Positions 1 to 11,117 of a DNA stretch of 48,880 nucleotides are shown here, piece after piece. Source of the DNA: Geobacteraceae bacterium (GTDB lineage Bacteria > Desulfobacterota > Desulfuromonadia > Geobacterales > Geobacteraceae). The translations under genes and the position numbers were made by a program. The stretch covers positions 1 to 48,880 of the forward strand of contig JANXYN010000032.1 in assembly GCA_025356035.1 (NCBI GenBank). Direction: 5' to 3'. The stretch's first letter is position 1. Every line of letters starts with the position of its first letter. The notes under the pieces were generated by a model, which was given only the letters and a program-made list of their open reading frames with translations, was not told the origin of the DNA and did not search any database.

Positions 1-1
1 C

Positions 2-856
<855 letters not shown>

Positions 857-874
857 CCAAACAGGAAACATCAA

Positions 875-991
875 AGGCAATAGAACGCGGATCAAATCTG
901 ATCAAACGGATTTACACGAATTTTCAAAATCAGTTTTGTATTTAGATCCGCCTCAATCCGTTCAATCCGCCTTTTCCGTGTTCTATTGCCT
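875..991. repeat. Palindromic intergenic element with 12-bp inverted ends
   Basis: A 117-base element fills most of the gap between the aldo/keto reductase and the alcohol dehydrogenase. Its ends are perfect 12-base inverted repeats (AGGCAATAGAAC at 875-886 and its complement at 980-991). Inside are shorter partly complementary blocks built on GATCAAACGGATT and AATCCG, so the whole can fold as one long imperfect hairpin. It encodes nothing obvious. I interpret it as a MITE-like or REP-like element; this is inference from structure. Confidence 0.6.
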
Positions 992-1028
992 GCAGCTTGC
1001 TCACAAAACCAAACAGGAGGATACATCC

Positions 1029-2084
1029 ATGTATAAAGCCAAAGCCTACTCCGCAGCCAGTGCCACATCGCCGCTGGCTTCCACCACGATTCCGAGACGC
1101 GATACGACTGAACACGACGTGCAGATCGAGATCCTCTTCTGCGGCATCTGCCACTCCGACCTCCACTCGGTACGCAACGAGTGGAGCAGCATCATGCCCA
1201 CGGTCTATCCGATTGTCCCCGGCCACGAAATCGTCGGTCGGGTCACCAAGGTCGGCACCAAAGTCACGAAGTTCAAACAGGGCGACCTGGCGGGGGTCGG
1301 CTGCCTGGTCGATTCGGACCACACCTGCCCCAATTGCCGGAACGACCTGGAACAATTATGCCCGAACCAGACCCTCACCTTCAACTCCCCGGACAAACAC
1401 CTGGGAGGGGTCACCTATGGCGGCTACTCCGAAAGTATCGTCGTCGATGAACAGTTCGTGCTGCGTATCCCCGCCAACCTCAATCTCGCCGGGGTCGCGC
1501 CGCTCCTCTGCGCCGGCATCACGACCTACTCGCCCATGCGCCGCTGGGGAGATCTCAAGGGGAAGAAGGTGGGTGTGGTCGGCCTCGGCGGGCTGGGGCA
1601 CATGGGGGTCAAGTTCGCCCGTGCCTTCGGAGCCCACGTTGTGGTCTTCACTACATCCGAGAACAAGAAGGAGGATGCGATTCGCCTGGGTGCCCATGAG
1701 GTCATCATTTCCCGCAACGCTGAAGAGATGCGGTCGCACGCGGGTACGTTCGACTTTATCCTCGACACCATCGCCGCCGATCACGACATCAACGCCTACC
1801 TCAACATGCTTGGCCGTGACGGCAACATCACCCTCGTCGGCGCGCCGGAGAAACCGCTCGCCGTTTCTGCCTTTGCACTACTGTTCGGGCGTCGCAGCCT
1901 CTCCGGCTCGCTCATCGGCGGCATCAAAGAGACCCAGGAGATGCTCGATTTCTGCGGTAAGCACAACATCACCGCCGATGTGGAAGTCATCCCCATCCAG
2001 AAGGTTAACGAAGCCTACGAGAGACTGGTCAAGGCCGATGTGAAATACCGGTTTACGATAGATATGGCGTCGCTGAAAGTCTGA
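1029..2084 (+). CDS. Zinc-dependent alcohol dehydrogenase, YahK/CAD type
   Basis: Medium-chain zinc alcohol dehydrogenase of 351 residues, of the cinnamyl-alcohol-dehydrogenase/YahK branch, expected to reduce aldehydes with NADPH. I place the start at ATG 1029 because CAGGAGG at 1014-1020 precedes it; the longer open frame upstream has no such site. Catalytic zinc ligands are visible as Cys38 in CGICHSD, His66-Glu67 in PGHEIVG and Cys161 in LLCAG. The Rossmann motif GLGGLG is at 185-190, and the following TTSENKK favours NADP. The structural zinc site is unusual: the four positions read Asp97, Cys100, Cys103, Cys111, so the first cysteine is replaced by aspartate. Neighbours suggest a small carbonyl-reduction cluster. 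Confidence 0.93.
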   Translation: MYKAKAYSAASATSPLASTTIPRRDTTEHDVQIEILFCGICHSDLHSVRNEWSSIMPTVYPIVPGHEIVGRVTKVGTKVTKFKQGDLAGVGCLVDSDHTCPNCRNDLEQLCPNQTLTFNSPDKHLGGVTYGGYSESIVVDEQFVLRIPANLNLAGVAPLLCAGITTYSPMRRWGDLKGKKVGVVGLGGLGHMGVKFARAFGAHVVVFTTSENKKEDAIRLGAHEVIISRNAEEMRSHAGTFDFILDTIAADHDINAYLNMLGRDGNITLVGAPEKPLAVSAFALLFGRRSLSGSLIGGIKETQEMLDFCGKHNITADVEVIPIQKVNEAYERLVKADVKYRFTIDMASLKV

Positions 2085-2120
2085 GTAGCGAAAATTGCAG
2101 GTTATTGAAAGGAGATGCAG

Positions 2121-2444
2121 ATGACAAACGTTAATGACCGAAAGGCCATGGATGACTTAGAGGCCTTAGCACCTGAATTTGCGAAACTTACGCGAGATTT
2201 TCTTTTCGGTGATATTTGGGAACGTCCCGGCCTCTCGCCGCGCGATAAAAGCTTAATTACCGTGACATGCTTAGTTGCGCTAAATCGAATCGAGCAAGTC
2301 GATTTTCATCTAAAGAAGGCTTTTGAAAACGGCCTCTCGAAGGAAGAACTTGTGGCTGCGATTACGCATATCGCATTTTACGCCGGCTGGCCCACAGCAG
2401 CCTCGGGCTTCGTTCACTTGAAAAAAGTAATCGATCAACAATAG
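2121..2444 (+). CDS. Carboxymuconolactone decarboxylase family protein
   Basis: Small all-helical protein of 107 residues in the carboxymuconolactone decarboxylase (CMD) family. ATG 2121 is preferred over ATG 2115 because AAAGGAG at 2108-2114 is correctly spaced only for the later codon. The family core is clear: TVTCLVALNRIEQVDFH around residues 48-63, then GLSKEELVAAITH and the signature YAGWP at 87-91. It has a single Cys50 and lacks the CxxC pair of AhpD-type peroxidases, so it belongs with the decarboxylase-like branch, whose members often have no known reaction. Base and codon use (many TTA, ATT, AAA codons) is visibly more AT-rich than the genes on both sides, which suggests a separate origin. 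It follows the alcohol dehydrogenase by 36 bases. Confidence 0.85.
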   Translation: MTNVNDRKAMDDLEALAPEFAKLTRDFLFGDIWERPGLSPRDKSLITVTCLVALNRIEQVDFHLKKAFENGLSKEELVAAITHIAFYAGWPTAASGFVHLKKVIDQQ

Positions 2445-2617
2445 TGCGCCACGGCGACTGGAAAAATGCCGTTGAGATTATCAGGCGATATTGGTATCTG
2501 AGAGAGCCGCTAATTGACAGTTGGACGACAGCGGCAGTCTGACCAACCGCAACAAAACCGACTGATCCGGCGGAGAGTGGCAGTGCCGGCAGGTTACCGA
2601 AAAGGAATGATTTTGCC

Positions 2618-4156
2618 ATGAGAAGACTCCTGACGCTTTGCTGTTTCGCTATACTGTTCGGCTGTGGCGGTGGTGGCGGCTCGCCGCCAACTCCAGCACC
2701 CCTTGGCCTGGGGAGTTTCTGGGCCGTTGATTTCATCAGCAACGGTTCCTACGTGGTCAATGCCGCAAAGGTTGCGGAAGGGGCGCACTGTTACGTCTAC
2801 CTGGAGAATGGGCAGAACGTGGACTCGACAACGATCAACGCTATCGCGAACCAGTTCGATACTGTCATCTACCCGACCGATACGGTCGCCTTCGGCAACG
2901 AACCGAACCCAGGGATCGACGGCGACCCGAAGATCTACATCCTCCTCCTCAATGTCCGGGACGGGTTCAATCCCGGCAGTCCGAGTTTCGTCGCCGGCTA
3001 CTTCGACCCGACCAGCAAATACGCCCTTTCCAGCCAGAACCCCGATTCGAACCAGAAGGAAATTCTCTATTTAAACGTCAATCCGGCAACCCAATTCATC
3101 CCGGGGAGCATCGATTTTTATGCCACCATAGCCCATGAATTCCAGCACCTGATCCATTGGGAGCAGAAGACCCACCAGCGGAACGTGTCCGACGAAACCT
3201 GGCTCGACGAAGCGATGGCACAGGTGGCCCGGACCTACTGCGACTACGGTCCCGATTACGACAGTGTCTTCGACTACGAGCACGACGCGAACCACTCGCT
3301 CACCAGCTTCGACGAAACCGTCGGCAACTACGGCATGGTCTACCTCTGGGCCCAGTACCTCCAGGAGCAGTTCGATCCGGCAGCCATAACACTCACATCT
3401 CACTCCATCTTCTGGGAGATGCTCCATAACTCGGCCACTGGCATCGCCGAAGTAAACGCCGCCCTTACCGCCGCCGGCTCAACCAGGGACTTTACCGCTG
3501 TCTTCCGGGACTGGGCCGTGGCAAATTATTCGGGGAATGCCATCACCTGGGGAGGTCATCCTGAATGGTCCTACACCTCGCTCAATACCCGGCCGGGCTC
3601 CTATAGCTTTAATAGCGGTCAAGATACCGTGACGCTGCCGGGGCTGTTCCCTTCGTCCCGACTGAATCTGGCATCACTCCCGATGCTTGGCCAGTGGAGC
3701 CTCGGTTACTACAGCTATACTCCTGCAACTAATGGCGCTGCGACCGGCACTGTAATCTGGAACAGCAGTGCAGCCAGCACCAAGGCCTCCTTCGTGAACG
3801 GTAAAACGTCCGCTGCCTCGGTCTTTTACAACATGACGTCAGGAAAGTCCTATCCGTTCACCAGCGACGGCTACCTCATCTACACGAACCCTTCTGCCAC
3901 CGCGATTGCCTCCACCACAACCATAGTTCACACCGCCATCGTCCCCGTTACGGCAGGCGAGGCGACGATCGAGGCGGCCTATTCGGCACCAATGGTTCCC
4001 CGCACAGCTTCTGAGGCGCTGGCAGCCATGAATACGAGTCCGGTTGTGCGCCGCTTGGTGCAGGAGACCGGCAAACCCCATCGCGCTCGCATCGATTCGT
4101 ACCTCCGGATGAGGGAGCAGGCCCTCCGGGCAGAGGGAATCAGGCCGCCGTTCTGA
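2618..4156 (+). CDS. Secreted lipoprotein zinc metallopeptidase (hyicolysin/M30-like)
   Basis: A 512-residue exported protein. The N-terminus is a lipoprotein signal: MRRLL, a hydrophobic stretch, then the lipobox LFGC with Cys16 followed by a run of Gly. The catalytic zinc motif HEFQH is at 173-177, in the context YATIAHEFQHLIHW, and a downstream acidic partner is in TWLDEAMAQ near residue 198. This arrangement resembles the M30 hyicolysin family, but I assign the exact family with caution. The C-terminal half (about 320-480) is Thr/Ser/Tyr-rich and looks like beta-sandwich material. The start ATG 2618 has AAAGGAA at 2601-2607. It is probably an outer-membrane or surface protease. A small exported protein follows 14 bases downstream, likely in the same transcript. 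Confidence 0.82.
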   Translation: MRRLLTLCCFAILFGCGGGGGSPPTPAPLGLGSFWAVDFISNGSYVVNAAKVAEGAHCYVYLENGQNVDSTTINAIANQFDTVIYPTDTVAFGNEPNPGIDGDPKIYILLLNVRDGFNPGSPSFVAGYFDPTSKYALSSQNPDSNQKEILYLNVNPATQFIPGSIDFYATIAHEFQHLIHWEQKTHQRNVSDETWLDEAMAQVARTYCDYGPDYDSVFDYEHDANHSLTSFDETVGNYGMVYLWAQYLQEQFDPAAITLTSHSIFWEMLHNSATGIAEVNAALTAAGSTRDFTAVFRDWAVANYSGNAITWGGHPEWSYTSLNTRPGSYSFNSGQDTVTLPGLFPSSRLNLASLPMLGQWSLGYYSYTPATNGAATGTVIWNSSAASTKASFVNGKTSAASVFYNMTSGKSYPFTSDGYLIYTNPSATAIASTTTIVHTAIVPVTAGEATIEAAYSAPMVPRTASEALAAMNTSPVVRRLVQETGKPHRARIDSYLRMREQALRAEGIRPPF

Positions 4157-4170
4157 GAAGGGAGTTGGCC

Positions 4171-4497
4171 ATGGGAAAAACTGCATTCGCGCAGCTGGGC
4201 GCCCTGCTGGTGGTGCTGCTCGCCACCCAGGGAGGGGCAATGGGAACGCGCGGTCCGGTGACCTTAACCGGGACGATCCGGCTGGTCGGGAACGCCCCCT
4301 TTGCCCGGCTGGTCCTGACACCGGAGAACTCCGGACAGCTAACCCAGGAGCGGGACTACCTGCTTCTCGGACCACTTCAGGATGAGCTCCGGAAACGATA
4401 TCAGGGACGGCTGGTGACCCTGGAGGGGACCCCCTGCGCTTCTCCGCTTCCCCAATTCAGCAACTGCTTCGAACCGGCGCGGATAATCGCCAGATGA
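4171..4497 (+). CDS. Small exported hypothetical protein
   Basis: Unrecognised protein of 108 residues. The start ATG 4171 follows GAAGGGAG (4157-4164) at good spacing. The N-terminus has a hydrophobic core (LGALLVVLLAT) ending near a Gly/Ala stretch, consistent with a Sec signal peptide cleaved around residue 25. The mature part reads as a compact beta-rich domain (TLTGTIRLVGNAPFARLVLTP, then DYLLLGPL and RLVTLEGTPC), with Cys residues near the C-terminus (PCASPLPQFSNC) that could form a disulfide in the periplasm. It starts 14 bases after the metallopeptidase gene, so the two are probably co-transcribed. I know no function for it. Confidence 0.7.
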   Translation: MGKTAFAQLGALLVVLLATQGGAMGTRGPVTLTGTIRLVGNAPFARLVLTPENSGQLTQERDYLLLGPLQDELRKRYQGRLVTLEGTPCASPLPQFSNCFEPARIIAR

Positions 4498-4653
4498 CGG
4501 TCGGGCAGGAAGCGGGATTCCCTGCAGGAATGAACCCGATTCAGCTAGAAGAGGCCTGCCGAGCATTGGCCGGAACTTCCGGCTTTTGAGAAGCGGGAAC
4601 GGCCAGGGCAATCTGGAGATTGCCGATTCACACATGGAGAGCTACAACGAAAA

Positions 4654-4675
4654 AGCCTGCATCTGTAGGCTTTTA
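4654..4675 (+). terminator. Rho-independent terminator
   Basis: An 8-base-pair stem (AGCCTGCA against TGTAGGCT, with one G-T pair) around a 2-base loop is followed by TTTT on the plus strand. It closes the metallopeptidase transcript. The 5' side is A-rich, so it may also act for the opposite strand. The stretch 4498-4801 otherwise holds no gene I can support, only this hairpin and the tRNA-Asn terminator. Confidence 0.65.
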
Positions 4676-4745
4676 TATTGGACCTTCCCCCCGAAAACCG
4701 AGCCGCTGCAAAGTTTTAGGGCTGGTAGAAAGAGTGGAACTTGAC

Positions 4746-4790
4746 AAAAAAATGGGATAACCCTTGCAGTTAGCAGGATTATCCCATTTT
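4746..4790 (-). terminator. Terminator of tRNA-Asn
   Basis: A perfect 12-base inverted repeat (AAAATGGGATAA at 4749-4760 and its complement at 4779-4790) is followed on the minus strand by a run of seven T. It lies just downstream of the minus-strand tRNA-Asn gene. Confidence 0.8.
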
Positions 4791-4798
4791 GGTATATT

Positions 4799-4874
4799 TG
4801 GCTCCCCAACCTGGACTCGAACCAGGGACACATGGATTAACAGTCCATTGCTCTACCAACTGAGCTATTGAGGA
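4799..4874 (-). tRNA. tRNA-Asn (GTT)
   Basis: The complement folds as a standard cloverleaf. The acceptor stem pairs TCCTCAA with TTGGGGA, the D-arm contains AGCTCAGTTGGTAGAGC, the anticodon loop CTGTTAA gives anticodon GTT, and the T-arm contains GGTTCGAGTCC. The discriminator is G and the CCA end is encoded. It has its own promoter upstream and terminator downstream, so it is a single-gene transcript. Confidence 0.97.
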
Positions 4875-4888
4875 ATAAAAGAAAGATT

Positions 4889-4917
4889 CTTATAACATGC
4901 ATCCAAGTTTATGTCAA
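4889..4917 (-). promoter_or_regulatory. Sigma-70 promoter of tRNA-Asn
   Basis: On the minus strand a perfect -35 box TTGACA (4912-4917) is followed after exactly 17 bases by the -10 box TATAAG (4889-4894). The transcription start would fall about 7 bases before the tRNA 5' end. Confidence 0.8.
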
Positions 4918-4991
4918 GCCGAAAATAGAGTGATTCCGGACTGACCAACGACGAATTGCACGTAGTGGGCAAGCGGCTGCTGACAACAGTA

Positions 4992-5020
4992 AAGCCTGCA
5001 AACTCCATGTTTGCAGGCTT
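4992..5020 (-). terminator. Terminator of mglBA
   Basis: A perfect 12-base stem (AAGCCTGCAAAC and its complement) around a 5-base loop lies just past the mglA stop codon on the minus strand. The T-run is short (TTTACT). The stem repeats the AGCCTGCA core of the hairpin at 4654. Confidence 0.7.
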
Positions 5021-5077
5021 CTATCATCTTCAGTCAAAAGTTGCGCCACTTCAAAAAATTGACACCGCGAACGGCTC

Positions 5078-5665
5078 TTATTTCCCCTGTTTCAGATCGA
5101 CCAGGATCAGCTTGGCGACCGCCTTGAGGGTCTCAAACACCCCTTCGCCAGTGGTGGCGCAGGCTTCGAAGTCGGGGACGTTGGTCGGGTTCAGCTCCTT
5201 GCGGAGATTATCCACCGGGAGGACGCTGGGGAGGTCGCGCTTGTTGTACTGGACCACGAAGGGGAGCTTATCGAGCTCGTACCCCTGCTCCTGGAGATTT
5301 ACCCGCAGGTTCTCCAGGGATTCGATGTTGGCGTCCATCCGCTCTTCCTGTGAATCGGCCACAAACACCACGCCATCCACCCCTTTGAGGATCAGCTTGC
5401 GGGAGGCGTCATAAAAGACCTGTCCCGGCACGGTGTAGAGGTGAAAGCGGGTCTTGAAGCCTCTGATTTCGCCAAGCGCCAGCGGCAGAAAGTCAAAGAA
5501 CAGGGTCCGCTCGGTTTCCGTGGCCAGGCTGATCATTTTGCCCTTGGCGTCCGGCGCGGTCTTCTGGTAGACAAACTGCAGATTGGTGGTCTTGCCACAG
5601 AGGCCAGGGCCATAATAGACGATCTTGCAGTTTATTTCACGGGAGGCGTAATTGATGAAGGACAT
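5078..5665 (-). CDS. mglA: Ras-like GTPase MglA
   Basis: Small Ras-like GTPase of 195 residues. In myxobacteria MglA-GTP marks the leading pole and drives motility; in Geobacter-like bacteria a related polarity or pilus role is likely but inferred. The P-loop reads GPGLCGKTT (19-27), the switch I Thr region TERTLFF is at 51-57, switch II reads TVPGQ (78-82) where Ras has DTAGQ, and the base-recognition motif is NKRD (141-144). These are the MglA-type variants. It follows mglB, its GTPase-activating partner, with a 17-base gap, which is the usual order. A strong hairpin terminator lies just downstream. Length matches the family. Confidence 0.95.
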   Translation of the reverse strand: MSFINYASREINCKIVYYGPGLCGKTTNLQFVYQKTAPDAKGKMISLATETERTLFFDFLPLALGEIRGFKTRFHLYTVPGQVFYDASRKLILKGVDGVVFVADSQEERMDANIESLENLRVNLQEQGYELDKLPFVVQYNKRDLPSVLPVDNLRKELNPTNVPDFEACATTGEGVFETLKAVAKLILVDLKQGK

Positions 5666-5682
5666 CTATCTTTACCTCTACT

Positions 5683-6174
5683 TTAGCTGAACAGATTATC
5701 GATATCGTCGTCGGTGATTTCGGCAAAGGGAAAATCGGTGTCGCCACTTTTTTCCTTCTCTTCCGCCTTTTTCAGCAGGCCGCCGAAGATGATAGTCAAC
5801 TCGTCCGAGGCCTTTTTGACCCGCAGCCGAACCAGGCCGAGGGAGGAGCGGCTGTCGAACAGCACCACCAGGATGACACGCCCACCAACGATGGAGATAT
5901 GAAGGTTGTCTTTTTCACCTTCGTGAAACAGGATGGAAAATTCCTTCTCGCCGATCAGCTTCGCCATCCCGCCGGTGGCGGCGATATTGCCGGCCGTGAG
6001 CGAGGCGAGTGAAGTTGTGTCAAACCGTTCGGTTTCGCCGACCCCGGAAATCAACTGGCCGTTCTTGTCGACTAGGAATATCACCTTGGCATTGGCTTCT
6101 TTGAGAAGCTTCTCGATCACCGAGTTTATCTGCTTGAATTCCTCGTCATACATGACCATCTGAGGATTCGCCAT
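5683..6174 (-). CDS. mglB: MglB, Roadblock/LC7 GTPase-activating protein
   Basis: Roadblock/LC7-domain protein of 163 residues. MglB homodimers stimulate GTP hydrolysis by MglA and so set its polarity. The Roadblock fold is seen in the central segment: VIFLVDKNGQLISGVG (about 31-46), then TSLASLTAGNIAATGGMAKLIG, FSILFHEGEKDNLHISIVGGR and VILVVLFDSRSSLGLVRLRV. The C-terminal tail is acidic (about 140-163). The start ATG 6174 is followed by MANPQMVMYDEEF, typical of Geobacter-type MglB. It is the first gene of a two-gene operon with mglA and has a clear sigma-70 promoter at 6216-6244. Confidence 0.93.
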   Translation of the reverse strand: MANPQMVMYDEEFKQINSVIEKLLKEANAKVIFLVDKNGQLISGVGETERFDTTSLASLTAGNIAATGGMAKLIGEKEFSILFHEGEKDNLHISIVGGRVILVVLFDSRSSLGLVRLRVKKASDELTIIFGGLLKKAEEKEKSGDTDFPFAEITDDDIDNLFS

Positions 6175-6215
6175 TTCCTACCTCTTAAGCCGAGCATTAT
6201 TTAATTGCGCTAGTT

Positions 6216-6244
6216 TTTATAACAAATATATCGAGTTCTATCAA
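6216..6244 (-). promoter_or_regulatory. Sigma-70 promoter of mglBA
   Basis: On the minus strand TTGATA (6239-6244) and TATAAA (6216-6221) are separated by exactly 17 bases. They lie 42 bases upstream of the mglB start in an AT-rich stretch between the por terminator and mglB. Confidence 0.75.
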
Positions 6245-6273
6245 GGTATTTAAATCAGCACTGGTTCCCTTGC

Positions 6274-6314
6274 AAAAAAAGCTCCGACAGACAAACGCTG
6301 CCGGAGCTTTTTTT
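6274..6314 (-). terminator. Terminator of por
   Basis: A stem of GCTCCG and CGGAGC is flanked by seven A on one side and seven T on the other. It sits 18 bases past the por stop codon on the minus strand and insulates por from the mglBA promoter. Confidence 0.88.
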
Positions 6315-6332
6315 CACGTGATGACCGGAAAC

Positions 6333-9917
<3,585 letters not shown>

Positions 9918-9984
9918 ACTCTTCCTCCTGTGGGTCTGTTTGGATTATCGGGCAAAGCAAAAGCTGCTCAGTACTGGTTCGGTA

Positions 9985-10578
9985 TCACATCTCGCTACGT
10001 CCTTCCAGGGCACGCTGAACGGTGGCCGCATCGACATATTCCAGGTCACTGCCGGTGGGAATGCCGTGGGCAAGCCGGGTAACCCTGATCCCCAACGGCT
10101 TGATCAGTTTGGTCAAATACAGGGCCGTTGCCTCCCCTTCCACCGTGAAGTTGGTGGCGAGGAGCACCTCCCGAACCTTGCCATCTTCCAGGCGGTGGAG
10201 CAGCTCGGCGATCCGCAGGTTGGCCGGTGTGATGCCGCTCAATGGGGAAAGTGCCCCCTGCAGCACATGGTAACGACCGTGAAAACCCTGGCTTCGTTCC
10301 ACCGCCAGCAGGTCCTGAGGCTCTTCCACCACACAGATGACCCCATCGTCCCGGTTGGCGGAGCAGAGATAGCAGGGGTCTTCTTCGGTGATACCGAAGC
10401 AGGAAGAACAGAAGCGCACCCGGCTCTTCATCTCCAGCAGGCTTTCGGCCAAGGCTGTCACGTTATCGGGGGATTTCAGCAGATGAAAGGCGAGCCTTAA
10501 TGCGGTCTTTTCCCCTACCCCGGGCAGCTTTTTCAGCTCCCCAAGCAGCCTGGTCAGTGATTTGGCAAAATGTAGCAT
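9985..10578 (-). CDS. recR: Recombination mediator RecR
   Basis: RecR, 197 residues, works with RecO and RecF to load RecA on SSB-coated gaps and is needed for RecFOR recombinational repair. Visible in order: an N-terminal helix-hairpin-helix (LPGVGEKTALRLAFHLL, 18-34), the Cys4 zinc finger (Cys57, 60, 69, 72 in CSSCFGITEEDPCYLC), the TOPRIM core starting CVVEEPQDLLAVE (82-94), and the C-terminal GIRVTRLAHGIPTGSDLEYVD segment. Length is standard. It is the third gene of the conserved dnaX-ybaB-recR order on the minus strand, with a 145-base AT-rich gap before it. Confidence 0.97.
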   Translation of the reverse strand: MLHFAKSLTRLLGELKKLPGVGEKTALRLAFHLLKSPDNVTALAESLLEMKSRVRFCSSCFGITEEDPCYLCSANRDDGVICVVEEPQDLLAVERSQGFHGRYHVLQGALSPLSGITPANLRIAELLHRLEDGKVREVLLATNFTVEGEATALYLTKLIKPLGIRVTRLAHGIPTGSDLEYVDAATVQRALEGRSEM

Positions 10579-10723
10579 ATTTTCCCAGGATATAAAACAA
10601 CTTTTTATTTGTTTAGTGTGATTAAAAAAATATTGAACCTTTTGTGGAACTCATCTGGCAGAGGCTTGAGCAACTGGGCTCAGCTACCTAGCTTTGTCAA
10701 TAGTGCTCCAGGTAACAGCCATA

Positions 10724-11038
10724 CTACATGAACCCAGGAATGTTGAGCCCCCCCGTAATCTTCCCCATCTCCTCAGCTAACTCCCCCTGCACCTTCTTGA
10801 GGGCCTCGTTGACTGCCGCCAATACCAGATCCTGGAGCATCTCCACGTCTGCCGGATCCACCACTTCTTTTTTTATCGATAACGCCACCAGCTGGTTTTT
10901 GCCGTTGACTCTGGCTGTTACCGCACCGCCACCAACAGTGGCTTCCGCGCACTTCAAGGCCGCCTCTTCCTGCAATTTCGCCATCTTCTGCTGCATCATC
11001 TGCGCCTGCTTCATGATCTGCGCCAAACCTTTGGACAT
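10724..11038 (-). CDS. ybaB: YbaB/EbfC nucleoid-associated protein
   Basis: Small DNA-binding protein of 104 residues of the YbaB/EbfC family, which forms tweezer-like dimers on DNA. The N-terminal helix (MSKGLAQIMKQAQMMQQKM) is typical, followed by the beta-strand core with VGGGAVTARVNGKNQLVAL and IKKEVVDPADVEMLQDLVLAAVNEAL, and a Gly/Met-rich C-terminus. Start ATG 11038 has GGAGGGAAG upstream. It sits between dnaX and recR in the standard order, 79 bases downstream of dnaX. Confidence 0.95.
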   Translation of the reverse strand: MSKGLAQIMKQAQMMQQKMAKLQEEAALKCAEATVGGGAVTARVNGKNQLVALSIKKEVVDPADVEMLQDLVLAAVNEALKKVQGELAEEMGKITGGLNIPGFM

Positions 11039-11117
11039 CTTCTTCCCTCCGGGGTGATCGTGGTTTTTTACTCTTGATTAACAACCGCCGCGCTTGGTTA
11101 AAACGAGGTTATACAAT

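Noticed and set aside
2445-2617. Possible promoter or gene before the metallopeptidase
   Set aside because: A TTGACAG occurs at about 2515, but I see no matching -10 box at proper spacing and no reading frame with start signals.
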